The notes under the pieces are model-generated. The model ran no database searches and was not told where the DNA came from. It saw only the letters and a list, made by a program, of their open reading frames with translations. The position numbers and the translations under genes are program-made. A stretch of DNA of 64,000 nt from Patiria pectinifera (Eukaryota; Echinodermata; Asteroidea; Valvatida; Asterinidae), in contig CM057130.1 of NCBI GenBank assembly GCA_029964075.1, positions 7,688,001 to 7,752,000 of the forward strand. Direction: 5' to 3'. Shown piece after piece: positions 21,601 to 32,050 of the stretch. The stretch's first letter is position 1. Each line of letters begins with the position of its first letter.

Positions 21601-24033
21601 AGTTCCACCCTAAAAGTTAGCCAGTATTGTGTCCTTACACATATGTTTAAATGCCTTTTTATGTATTGAATAAATGTGAAACGGAATTTTTCAGCCTGAA
21701 ACGGAATTCAGGATTTTTGAAAACGGAATTTGCACTTTTGTGAAACGGAAAATCATTGGCCCTACATATGCATTAGCACTTTGAATTCGCTTGATGTGCT
21801 CAGTATGTCCAAAGATACTAGAGAGGGGTATGTCTACTCCTAGAACTATGGATAAAGAACCCCGCAAAATTGTTTTCAGCACAAAACACTAATTAAGTAC
21901 AAAAACGTCCATCAAAATGCAGTTCGTGAACATGTAACCAATAACAAACAAAATTTTGACTGAAAAAAAATTGTAAATTTGGAGCAGTAGTTGAAAAATA
22001 GTTAGGTTTTTCCAACGGTGGTCGGCCGACCACCGTTGGAAAAGTATACAAAAATACAATTTTCTTGAAAATGACTTGACACCAGGTGCCATAATTTTAA
22101 AGGATGCTTTAGGCTGGCATTTACCAACATCCTAGTAAGGTATTTCGTAAATACTTGGTAGTTTTATTTTTCGATGTTTGCAAATGTTGTATATTCCCTT
22201 TAAAGTACACAATGTGTCTATTATATCTTTTACAGGCTTTATGTTGACTTAACGTAGGTACATATGTAGGACCTAAACTTAAAGCAATGTCCTTGTGCTA
22301 GTTCAAATAACAATATCACTTTTTTTCCGTAGAGCTTGTGGATAAATGCATCGGATCCCGTATTCACATCGTCATGAAGAGTGACAAGGAAATCGTTGGT
22401 ACCCTGCTTGGATTTGACGACTTTGTCAGTATCCTTTTCAAGTTACAAAAGTTAATGACAAGAACACGACATTTTAATTCATTCATTAGTCCAAGTAACA
22501 TCAATTTGTTTTTAATGTTGGACATTATCAGTCACTAGTAGGACCTCAACAATATTCCTACTACAATGTCCAACATATGAAAAAGCCCTGTTATCCCCAA
22601 AATAGGATTATCATCCATTATCATCCCAACTATAGTTAGAACTTTCTGAGCTTCACAAAATGCTCCTGTGGTGGGCGTGTGGCCAATGAAGCATTTCAGT
22701 ATTGTTAAAATTCTTTAACTTGTGATAATTCAGACATGGTATTGGAAGATGTTGTTGAGTTGTAAGTATTCTATAAGTAATACATTTGGAAAGATTTCCA
22801 TATACGAAGTTCACTCAACACCCTGTGTACAAACCCTATGAGATTGGACTGAAAAATTCTAAGTGTTTTCTAAGAAAATGCTTGTATTTTCTCACTGCGC
22901 AAATTGACTTTGATGACATGAAATTGCTATCTGGGGGCTTGTTAGTCAATACAGAGGAAAATTAGTGAACTTTGTATATGGAAATCTTTCCATACATTTC
23001 CGTTTCTAGTTTGTGTCCAGAATTGTTTTTTTCATGAGTATGAATGTTGGAATATCATGTGCCCGAATAGACTATCATATGGGTAGCAAATCACAATATT
23101 GCAAGGTTTGAGTTTGTTATTTCTCATTGTGTGCCTTTGTCAAAAATACAAACCTCAAGATACGTGTCGTGTTTCCATTTTGAGTGTGACTGATCATGCT
23201 ATGCCTGTCCCGTACTATCAGCCCCTGTAATATCGACTGCATTTGTCGAAGCATAGGTTGATAACATTTGAGAAGTCCCTGATTTTCCTTCACCAGGCCC
23301 CACCCTTACATTTTATCAACATTGATTAAAGATGTTCTTAACATACACTATGATGTTGTTTTTTTCAGTGAATTAACAGCGGAGGGTCGAAGAGTCACCA
23401 AACTGGACCAGATTTTGCTGAATGGAAACAACATCACGATGGTAGGCAACAATCAAGATTTTTTCTTGACCCGAGTTCTCTTACAGTTCACTCATTTCAG
23501 ACTGTGTTTCAGAGTTGCGAAGAAGCCAAAAGTGTTAGGAGCATCTCTGGTCCTAAAAAGATTTTGGTTGAAAGCAGGCAAACATAATGTATTCATATTC
23601 CATTGACTAGATGTTGAAGTTGTTCTGATTGCATCACTTGATTTTGCAGCCTCGTCTGTGCTAAACACTTCTAACATTGAACTTTTCATGCATTTAAGTA
23701 CATTTTGGTAAAATCTATGCCAATTCGGGTGATTCACAATGCAGAGCACCATCAAGAGTTTGCCATGGAGAGTTCATTTTTCCCAGTGCATTGTGGGAGA
23801 TGGTTGACAAATTCAAACAGAGGTTTGAGTTCTGCCCGAGTACTTTAAATGTGCTCGAAAGATTTTTACAAGGGTTTGCACACCGCTGTCAACAAGAAAT
23901 GTCATTAAAGGTACTTTCTCACCCTAAGGTTTTGAAGGATATTGCAGGATGGAGGGTATTTTGATGTGATTGCTATCCCCCTATCTTTTCCATGTTGCAG
24001 CTCATTCCTGGAAGTGAAGGGCCGGAGGTATAG
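18608..24033 (+). CDS. lsm5: U6 snRNA-associated Sm-like protein LSm5
   Basis: Five exons: 18608-18656, 22333-22428, 22734-22761, 23369-23441, 24001-24033. They give 92 residues; the human protein has 91. LSm5 is one subunit of the heptameric LSm2-8 ring on the U6 snRNA 3' end in splicing, and of the LSm1-7 ring in mRNA decay. The protein reads N-P-S-Q-L-L-P-L-E-L-V-D-K-C, then the Sm1 motif around G-T-L-L-G-F-D-D-F-V-N-M-V-L-E-D-V. The Sm2 part is L-L-N-G-N-N-I-T-M, and the end is G-S-E-G-P-E-V. These are near-identical to vertebrate LSm5. All donors and acceptors are GT-AG and in phase. Exon 3 is a 28-base micro-exon. Intron 1 (3.7 kb) is swollen by a palindrome and a nested transposon. Confidence 0.97.
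18893..18980. repeat. 88-bp near-perfect palindrome in LSM5 intron 1
   Basis: Arms 18893-18932 and 18941-18980 are exact reverse complements over 40 bases. The 8-base centre CACATGTA contains the palindrome ACATGT, so only one pair is mismatched. The outer edges start TTAGCTTGAGTAACTCC. The transcript would form a perfect hairpin. It could be a short fold-back transposon or a small-RNA-type hairpin; no flanking duplication is clear. Confidence 0.95.
19119..21763. mobile_element. 2.6-kb DNA-transposon-like element with 6-bp duplication
   Basis: The terminal inverted repeat AGGGCCAATGATTTTCCG opens at 19119 and its complement closes at 21763. The flanks ACATAT (19113-19118) and ACATAT (21764-21769) form a 6-bp target duplication. 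Subterminal GAAACGGAA words are repeated near both ends. No transposase reading frame was found. A second element (19931-21640) is nested inside. Without it, the outer element is about 0.93 kb. Confidence 0.85.
19931..21640. mobile_element. nested 1.7-kb element carrying clustered TAACGTTAGTTAC/GTGGACACC motifs
   Basis: The ends GTGTAAGGACACAATACTGG (19931-19950) and its exact complement (21621-21640) are flanked by ATAT on both sides. The AT-rich interior holds at least seven copies of a composite motif. GTGGACACC, in either orientation, lies at 20134, 20284, 20490, 20689, 20874, 21054 and 21231. Most copies are next to TAACGTTAGTTAC or its complement (20118, 20293, 20700, 20885, 21244 and a half site at 20851). 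No protein-coding frame. Confidence 0.8.
22008..22203 (+). mobile_element. TTAA MITE family A, 3' portion, with a 36-bp perfect palindrome
   Basis: The right half matches the copy at 7752-8228 and ends GTTGTATATTCCCT-TTAA. Its left edge is a perfect palindrome (22008-22043) centred on GGTCGGCCGACC. The same place in the copy at 26000-26527 carries a similar but diverged palindrome around GATCGGCTGATC. The left terminal repeat was not found. Confidence 0.75.
22787..22992. mobile_element. 206-bp MITE with TACATT target duplication
   Basis: The ends TGGAAAGATTTCCATATAC and the complementary right end are flanked by TACATT at 22781-22786 and 22993-22998. It inserted 25 bases after the LSM5 exon 3 donor. 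Non-coding. Confidence 0.9.
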
Positions 24034-24216
24034 CACACAATGGTGATTCAGGAAGACGGAAAACAAGATGTGTTTCATTTTTGTGAAGTTGTACAAATGT
24101 AGTCCTAAAAGGATGTCCCTATTATCTGAGGGAAGGGCTTGGGAGCTGTAGATTGATCGAACGTTCCGACCATTGTTGACTTCATTTTGGCATTTTATGG
24201 AAACTGCTTAAGAGCA

Positions 24217-24474
24217 GGGTCCAATTTCATGGCGCTGCTTAACAATTAGCAAAAAAAGTTGGGCTTTAGTTTAAATTATAGCAGGAAATTGTGCTAACCT
24301 TAAGCACTTTTTGATGACATGGATGTGCCAACAATTGCGCGAACATGGAAACTTCTATTGTTATGTAACTTAAGTGTGCCTTTTGCAGTGCTTACTGGTT
24401 ACGGTCTCCATGAAATAGACGGAGGCTCTGTTCACAGAAAAATTGTGGGCTCAGCAGCGCCATGAAATTGGCCC
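24217..24474. mobile_element. MITE with GGGYCCAATTTCATGGCGCTGCT ends
   Basis: The left end carries CCAATTTCATGGCGCTGCT. The right end carries the complement AGCAGCGCCATGAAATTGG. About 258 bp, non-coding, just past the LSM5 stop. The interior includes a GAACA and CCATGAAATAGAC pair resembling a degraded second terminal block. Confidence 0.75.
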
Positions 24475-25135
24475 AAATTTTGCCATCTTCCATAAAAATC
24501 AGTGAAGTCCATTTAAATTCTAGGATTGCACCTGTTTCTTTGGCTTATTTATACATATTTCTACCCTGATTCTGATTCCATAAAATTCCACTTCAAGGTT
24601 TTGCAGGGTTTTGATGGAGTCAAGTCCGTAGACCCTAGCCACTTTTACTTTACTTTAGCTCGGTCATCTATTAAATTGTAGAAAGAACGTGCCATTGGTT
24701 TACTGCACAGTATTTTATTGTACATGTAGTAGATTAAGGAAAATTTATGATGAAAATTCCAAGGAAACTAAGGGTCGTTAATTTAATTCCTTTTAGGAAA
24801 GCCGACCGGCATTTGGGTGCATTTCTTGTGTAAGTACATGTTCTGTACACTCTAGTAAGTGTTTGCTTAAAGAAAGTATTCTACAGGTAACAAAAAAAAC
24901 AGCTATTTAATTTCCCCTCACAAAAAAATGAAAAAACAGGAGTCTGGGTGATTATTCCAATCTTGTAACCGAACTATCAAAGTAAGTTACAGTAAGTTCA
25001 GAATATTTCGGATGATTTGTTCTCTTTGCAGTCAACTGGTGAAACAGGCAAAGGCCTTTGGATTTGTAACCGCACCATTCGTAATTAATGTCTTATGGAA
25101 AGGTACTAGGCATCCATAGAGCTTCATTTATTAAC

Positions 25136-25314
25136 CTACAATCCTGGCCAAATCTCGCTGGGCCCCCAAGCCCCCGGCCCCCGTTCAATGTCGTCTCTCA
25201 TTACGCGGTGTGTGCTCCATCAGCTGGAGAGAACAACATTGACCGGGGGAGCGGGGGAGTGGGTGACCGTGGCAGGCTCAGGAAGTGTCCCAACCATTTT
25301 GGCCGGGATTGTAG
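25136..25314. mobile_element. MITE family B, copy 1
   Basis: The ends CTACAATCCTGGCCAAA and TTTTGGCCGGGATTGTAG are inverted repeats. The interior has TTCAATGTCGTCTCTC and its partial complement GAGAACAACATTGA. A near-identical copy, except for a short deletion in the C-rich run, is at 57730-57899. No clear target duplication. Confidence 0.85.
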
Positions 25315-25409
25315 AGGCATAATATAATTGCAGTACTTGATCCAGTTTGATAAAAGTGCAGGTGGACAAAAGGAAAGCAAGGTTCCGTGCAGCACTCAGT
25401 TTCCATTTA

Positions 25410-25580
25410 CAGTTGACTCTCGTTAGTACAAACACTGTTAATACAGATTCTGGTTATAGCAAACACAAAGCCTTGGTCCCGACTGTGCATTTATGTGCAC
25501 AATGAATGGGACTGATGTTCCTCTTAGTACAAAATTCTGATATAACAAACAATTGGGTTTGTATTAACGAGAGTCGACTG
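25410..25580. mobile_element. Tc1/pogo-like MITE with TA duplication
   Basis: The ends CAGTTGACTCTCGTTAGTAC and GTATTAACGAGAGTCGACTG are inverted repeats and flanked by TA on both sides. The core contains GTCCCGACTGTGCATTTATGTGCAC. TA target sites with CAG termini suggest Tc1/mariner or pogo. A diverged relative with the same core in reverse is near 56467-56655. Confidence 0.85.
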
Positions 25581-25999
25581 TACTTTCTGCATTACTATCA
25601 AACTGGATGCCTGTAGTAGAAGTCCGCACTCAAGGAATTCAATACAGCTCTATGTAGGATATTACAAACAATTTATCTTACACCATACCATAAAAAAAAT
25701 AGAAATGAGACACATTACTGTAATATATATTCTTATTTATTTGGCAAACTTGTGAATGAAACAATCATTAACTTTGATTTTCCAGAAACCTGATTCTTTT
25801 AAAAATAAACTTTGAAGTATCCTCATGGAGTAAAATTAAACTTGAGATTGACGTCAATTGAAATTTGCATCCGGGTACTGTTGATATGAACAGTGGGTTT
25901 TGCCCTATATTATTAAACCAGTGAAGGTCAAAACTCGATATTTAAATAGACATTGATGTAAAAAAAAAATTAGTTCTCTGAAAATTTGCCTGCAGACTG

Positions 26000-26527
26000 T
26001 TAAAGGGAAAATACAACATTTGCAAACATCAAAAAATAAAACTACCAAATCTTTTTGAAATACCTTGCTGGACTGTTAGTGAATGACAGTGTAAAGCATC
26101 CTGTAAAATCATGGCACCTGATATACTGTCATTTTCAAGAAAAGTGGTATTTTTGTATCAGTTTCCAATGCTGATCGGCTGATCAGCGTTGGAAAAAAAC
26201 TGGTGTTTTTTTTCTTCAAATACTGGCCCCAGTTGACCATCGCACTTGTTTGCAATCGATTACACACCTATGAACGGGTACAAGCCAGCTAGACTGGTTC
26301 CCTGACCTTACAATTCCCCAATATATGTAAACTGCTCTGTTTCTTCTTAAATGGAGTCAGGGAACCAGACTACAGGAAAATGATTGTTTTTCTTGGTTTT
26401 CATAGCATTTTCGAACCCAAAACCTCAAAAAAGTCAGTGTAACTATATTTGCTATATATTTCCAACCCCCCAATTCCATCCATTTCTGAAAATTACAGCA
26501 AAAGCAAATGATGTATATTCCCTTTAA
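26000..26527 (-). mobile_element. TTAA-flanked MITE family A, copy 4 (reverse)
   Basis: Starts TTAA-AGGGAAAATACAACAT and ends GATGTATATTCCCT-TTAA. It is the longest copy at 528 bp, in the opposite orientation to those at 7752 and 16111. It is nearly identical over most of its length to the 7752 copy, which suggests recent activity. Confidence 0.88.
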
Positions 26528-27463
26528 TGCATTCATATGTTTCAGAATACACGTACATGTACATTTGTTGCTCTTTCGAAAAAAAAATGTTGTTCATTGT
26601 TTTTAGTTAAAAGTATAACACATGTAAACATGTACTTGTAGAGACAAGAACTGAAAGCATTAAAAGTTTTGATAAATCTTAGAATTACATTTCTGAGATT
26701 GGGTCTATTTATTTGATGCTAGTACTGTTACAATTCAGGATATATCAGTTTCTGTTTAATCTGCAGCAGTAATGAACAATTCTAGAAAATATCCATCACA
26801 GCTTGAGATATTGCAATGTAATTCAAATGTCACTTCTCAGAACAAAAATCTGTTCTACAAAAAGATGTTCAATGCTAAAGAGGGGTAGGTTCCTGTACGT
26901 GTAATCCACTTGAGGGCAGTGTAGTCACATTCATCACAAGGTTAAGTGATGATTAAACCATTCCTATGACGTCACACTATTGTTAAAAGTGTGGATTCGG
27001 ATCAACGAATCTCTTACACTGGGCACAAAGTGTGGATTCGGAACGACGAATCTTTAGTAGAGTACACTTTTTGAAAACGTCAGACTATTATTCTCCATAA
27101 TGAGCATGAATAGGACCGTCTGCGTCAACATTTGCTTTCCGAAAATTACCAGTGAATCTTCACTGTCAGATTCTTCGCCGTCACTGCAAAATCTACTTTT
27201 AGTCAGAAAAGAAATCGTCGTCTGAACTATCCATTTTGACGTAAGGAGCCTATACACGCCTCGTTAATTCATAAATTACGAATCCACACCTTCTCGTGTA
27301 TTCTCCTTAACGTAATAAATCAAAGAGCCAATTCACAAGTCAAGTATCGGGATGAACAGTAAGAAAGGAATGCCCCTGTCACAGTTCATTTACATTGGTA
27401 CCTCAGGACTGGATGCTTTTGAAGACTTGTGATGGACTTGTGATTGACAAGTACAACACTTGG

Positions 27464-27759
27464 CCAAGTTCGGGCAAGGACCATTAGTCGACTAGTGGTT
27501 GATTTGTGACGTACCTTACGCCTGTGCACGTGCGAACGTCTCTAGTCGAACGCTGGTCACAATGTTGTCTCCAAACTTCTGGATCCTGGCTCCCTGCTAG
27601 CGTTATGAATGCGCGCGGCTATTGGTTACCAGCGATGCAACCAGCCCCAGTAGGTTGGTTCCAAATACATGTAGTAGACTAGCGTAGTCAACCACTGTCG
27701 ACTAGACAGAGTTCGGGCAAGCGTTAGTCGAAATATGGTTAGTCCTTGTGCGAACTTGG
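27464..27759. mobile_element. MITE with CAAGTTCGGGCAAGG ends, copy 2
   Basis: The left end CCAAGTTCGGGCAAGGACCA and the right end CCTTGTGCGAACTTGG are inverted. It is collinear with 9418-9731. The close match between copies indicates a young family. Confidence 0.85.
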
Positions 27760-27926
27760 CCCTTGCTGAGGGCCAACATGGAATTCTAAGCATTGTAGGC
27801 TTAAATGTGCCCCAAGTCAGTTTTCTTTAATACTCTCTCCTTCCTCTGATTTGCACTAACTACTTGATGATGTCTCAACTCTGATGTCTCCAACTATCTA
27901 CCTTGGCATCATCAATTAACAAGTCC

Positions 27927-30900
27927 CTATACTTTCATCAAAGGATGAGTTGAACTTTTACCCATGTCTCTCAAGAACTTATCGTGCCGCTTTGGTTGAT
28001 TATTTCTGTGAGGATACTTCTGGCCTTTGTAGTCAGCATAGGATTCCCTGTAGGCTTCCTCGCTGCTTTGATACGAAAAGTCTGACTGAGATCCTTCGTT
28101 CCAATTTTCATCTTTGACAGCATTTCTGTGACGTTTATCACTAACAGAGTATGATTGTCTTGCGTGGGAGTTGGGATTTCTGGACCCTGTATTGGAAAAG
28201 AAGTTTGGGGAAGATGGGGTTTTCTTAAGTCTGGGTGAGTTCATACTGCCTTGCTGCTGATGGTGTTTGGAATGGTCTTTCTGCATAGACAGTCCTGGTG
28301 AAGAACGCGAGGACCGACTGGAATATTTGGTGTCCATGTAGGAGTCGTAGCTACTGTCTGAGAATCGAGGCGAATCCCTAGCCTCATCTTCTGAACTCAT
28401 TGCAGGTGTTCTTGAGTTTCCGTTCCACTGACTCCGGATTGGTCCGTTCTTTTCTGAAGTGTCACTGGTTACTGACGGCGGTCTATCAGAAGGCGCTCCA
28501 TTCAAGCTGTTGGGTCTCAAGAGAAACTGTGAAGATTGAGTCTTTCTTAAAACGGGTATGTTAGGCCGAGGGGAGCTCGTTTCCCTGTTTGGTTCAGGAG
28601 TGCTCGATCCGGATATTGTTAACTTCCTGACATCAATTTGCTGTGCTGACTGGCTCCTCTTAAACTTCCTGGTAATATGACCTGAATTTATGCTTTGTGA
28701 TCCGTATCTTCTTGGCTGCTCAGCACCATTGTTTACACTACTATCCGAAAAGTCTTGGAAATTTCTCATCTCATCTTCTGAGCTCTGCATTGATTCATGC
28801 CCTTTTGAGTGCAAACGAGAGTCCTCTCTCATCACCAGTTGACTCTGGTCTGATTCAGGGATGGAGTAGATACTCTTGCCATGCTTGTGGATGATTGATT
28901 TCCACCTGTTGCCAGAGCTGTTAGACTTACTGTTCCTGGTTGGTGTATCTCCACTATGCCGCCTTCTCACCATACTGTAAGCATCCTCATAAGTGGAGTT
29001 CCTCCCCCGAGTGCGGTCACCCATAGTTTGATTCATTTCACTGCTGTTCCACTGCGGGGGCATCACATATCCTGGTCTGAAACCATTTTCAGTTCCGCTC
29101 TGCTGCTCCAAGCTGGCTCCTGCTCCCTCTGGTACCATATAATTTGGGGGAGGGTACCCCATCGGTGCATCCTCCTCGTAACCAGAGCCCGATTCGTAAA
29201 CCTCCGAAGACTGCCGCCGGTACCTCCCATCTTTCAGATGCCCGGTGGACCCATCTGTATCATACTCCAAGAAAGCCTGGTATCCTGCCTCACTATCCCC
29301 GTGAGATGAGGCCAACTCACTAGCTGTGGTATAGTCTGTTGTGTAGTTCACATCACTGAGCCCCGAGTCTATAGACCTGCGTTGGTCGGGAAGCTCATCT
29401 GAGCCCTGCTGGTCGGTGTGAGTAGCAGCGTATTGTCTTAAAAGTCTCTTCAGCTCTCGACGGATTGACTTGATCTCCTTGTGGATGAGACGCTGTGCCT
29501 CCTTGATGCTGTTCTGGAGGGAGAAAGACAAAATGGAGTTGTAAAAAATCAAATGCACGAAAAAAAAGTGGATTTTGACTAATACCAGAGAAGTAAATCA
29601 AGAAACATGGGGAAATGTGTCTTAATTGTGGCTGTGTGCCGGCCACTCAAAAGAGACACAAATTACTTTTTTGTTCATCCAATTACAAATTAGACTGAAA
29701 AGTGGTACGATTTCACCATCAATCTGGTTGAAACAGGTTTTCGGTTGATACAAGGATTGAAATAGCGCCTTTACAAAAATCAAGAACTCATGCTCTTTGA
29801 AAAATTTAAAAAGACTGTTACTTCATTGCGTCGAGCACTAAGTCTTGTTCAGCAGTTTTGTAAAGTTTATAGTTGTTTTACAAACTTTATAAGATCAACC
29901 TCTTTCTAAAGGTATTGACGAATTTGGATATGAACGAAACGGATTACATTTGTACATGTATTTGGATTTGAATGAACTTATTTATCAAAAGAATGCCCAA
30001 ATAACAAAATCGAACGTCTCTTTTGATGTTCGAATGCTGATTGTATTTTTTTTTTTATTATATCCTTCTGGTAACGAAACCAAGGATTCCTCAGAAGTGC
30101 CATAGACACTGTAGCTTTCAAGCCTGGAAAAAAAACTGTAAGAAGAAGACAATGAGAAGAAATTGCAGTTTTAGAGGTTGGAGGAAAACCCCAGAAGAAT
30201 ATTCTTGGGAAAAACTGACGGAATAAATCACGAAGGGCCTGAATCCAATCCACATGTGGACCAGGGCAGAAATCAAACCTGGGCCACAGCGGTGGAAGGC
30301 GAGGACAGTAACCACTGCGCCAACCTTATATTTATAAGGGAGCTTTCATTTTAAAACGAATTTGAATGGGCCTTGTGTTAAAATGAGTATTTTTTCTAAG
30401 GCCAAAAAAAAAAGTCTCCGGTTTCTGGTATGCGCGCGCGTCGCCGTAGCCATGTGCGTCGGCAAAATGATTTTTTTTTTCCAATGAAAGATGATGTCTC
30501 AAAACCGCCAAACTCACTGGTTTGACTGGAATCCTGCTGCTGCACAATTTTAACGTGTTTTTGGATGGGGTTATGATCGAGAATAAGCTTTATGGGGCCT
30601 CTCTGGACTCCCAAATATTTGCACGAAGTGTTGTCGGGCACCATTTGCAGTCATCAGCCGACATTTGAGGCAAAAAAAATCGGGTAAAAAAAAAGAAGCC
30701 GCGTCGCCGCACCACTTTTTGGGCAAGCTCCATACCAGAAACCGGAGACTTTTTTGTGGCCTAATTCAGAAAAGCAGCAAGTCACCTCTGCTTATACTTC
30801 AGACCTCTAAGTGGGTCAAACATGCATGTCTAACTCTACACCAATCATGCATTTAACTGGATGGAAATCAGCTCAGATTATGTCTCATTTGGTTTGGATC

Positions 30901-32050
30901 ACAGCACTAAGGGTGCCGTAATTTGCGTCACACCATGCCAGATGCCCAGAGCTATTTACTCTTCCCATTCAGGCATTTTGGTGCTCTTTGTCAAAACGGA
31001 GAAAATGGATACAAGGGAAGGGCCATTGTTTGGAGCTCCTTCGTGCCATTAACTGACCGAACCTAACTCACGCTTTAGACCTCACAGCCCCACACAGACA
31101 ATGATTACAACAAAAGAACTGAAAGAAACCAGGATTGAATTTGATTGATAATCTGTTTACCCAGTGCTTCAGAAATGACATAGAGAAAGATGGCGCAATT
31201 ACGGATCGGGACGTGGACTGTTTGAGATGTTTTGAAGGATGCAGGGATAAAGGCGGTCTGCCTGGTTATAAAAAGGAGCTAATGAGGTATAAGGACCTCA
31301 GGTATAGGCTCCATACTCTAGGACAAGGGATTTCCCACCAGTGAAGAGTATATCCTTTCAATTGAGAAATGTCTACTTGGACAAATTCCTGGAAAAGGAG
31401 CAATAAAGGACGTACGTTGGCGCGGTGGTGCTTTCTTCATCATCCTCTGTGAACCGGTTAGCTTCAGGCCGCAAATTTGTCTCCTGCAGGCTAGTTAGTT
31501 AGTTATTTTTTTACTACCAAAGTGAATAAATGTTCTTTCCTGGCTTGTATTTGATCAAGTCATACTGAACCATGAAATAAATTCACCTTTTTTTGCTGAT
31601 TCATGGCTCAGGAGAATATAAATTAAAAGGTGGGGGTGGGGGAACTTTATTTTGAGAACCATTTCGTTACCAACTGCCGCATTACCAGAAGTACATGACT
31701 GCGTCCGGGCCGACATGTGGATTGGGTAGTCAATTCCAACCGGGATTCCTGAGGTTTCCCTCGAATACCCTTCCCAGGGTTTTCCTTACGCCTCTAAAAC
31801 TGAACATTTCGTCATTGTCTTCGAACTTAAGGTTTCTTCCGGCTTGTGCATTTTGAAGAATATTTGGTTTCATCAGTTCTTTTTTTCATTACCAGAAGGA
31901 AAGAATTAAAGTGAAAGTTGTGGACAAGTATACCTGTTCGTCTCGAAGGACGACGATGAGTTCTTCATCCGGGAGATCTTCGATGTCTGTCCCCGTCTCT
32001 TCCCCGTCTTCGCCCTCGTCATAATTGCTGCCGTCGCCGGACCACGCCAT
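27927..32050 (-). CDS. unrecognised 567-residue protein: acidic N-terminus, helix, long Ser-rich disordered tail
   Basis: Two coding exons: 32050-31934 (39 codons) and 29513-27927 (528 codons plus stop), joined in phase 0 across a 2.4-kb intron. The ATG at 32050 is fixed by an in-frame TAA at 32098-32096 in the same exon. That exon has a plausible acceptor at 32105-32104, so an untranslated first exon lies further right. Residues 1-30 are very acidic. Residues about 31-75 (L-I-V-V-L-R-D-E-Q-N-S-I-K-E-A-Q, then K-S-I-R-R-E-L-K-R-L-L-R) look like an amphipathic helix or coiled coil. The remaining roughly 490 residues are low-complexity, rich in Ser, Arg, Asn, Gln and Pro, with many SSEDE/SDSS-type CK2-like and RRHS/RSQS-type basic sites. 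No signal peptide, membrane segment or catalytic motif was seen. I do not recognise the family. A cytoplasmic or nuclear scaffold is only a guess. Long open frame and matching splice sites make it a real gene. Confidence 0.85.
30090..30328 (-). mobile_element. tRNA-derived SINE in the intron of the unrecognised gene
   Basis: On the minus strand the head has an exact A box TGGCGCAGTGG (30322-30312) and a degenerate B box GGTTTGATTTC (30279-30269). A body containing GGGGTTTTCCTCCAACCTC and TAAAACTG follows. The body recurs on the plus strand at about 31690-31870. The TTTTCCTC block is reminiscent of Deu-type SINE tails, but that is tentative. Confidence 0.7.
30399..30762. mobile_element. MITE family C, copy 1
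   Basis: The ends AGGCCAAAAAAAAAAGTCTC and the right-hand complement GGAGACTTTTTTGTGGCCT pair, and the pairing continues through CCGGTTTCTGGTATG. The interior has GCCGCGTCGCCGC. A related copy at 58255-58626 shares the AAGGCC(A)n ends, the GGTCTCTGG-type inner repeat and the GCGGCGACGCGG block. Confidence 0.75.
31690..31870 (+). mobile_element. SINE body fragment
   Basis: GACATGTGGATTGG, AGGGTTTTCCTT, CCTCTAAAACTGAA and TCATTGTCTTC occur in the same order as in the SINE at 30090-30328. A separate A-box-like TGGCGCGGTGG is at 31418-31428, about 270 bases upstream. No convincing B box links the two. Confidence 0.5.

Larger units (their letters stand above)
24034..27926. other. intergenic region between LSM5 and the unrecognised minus-strand gene
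   Basis: The two genes converge. No gene was seen in this stretch, which is largely filled by MITEs listed separately. Near 26987-27300 the word AAGTGTGGATTCGGA followed by ACGAATCT occurs twice, 36 bases apart, with an inverted GAATCCACACCTT near 27280. This gives small hairpins of unknown meaning. Confidence 0.6.

Noticed and set aside
28956..29309. 117-codon plus-strand frame
   Set aside because: Antisense shadow of the long minus-strand coding exon at 27927-29513.
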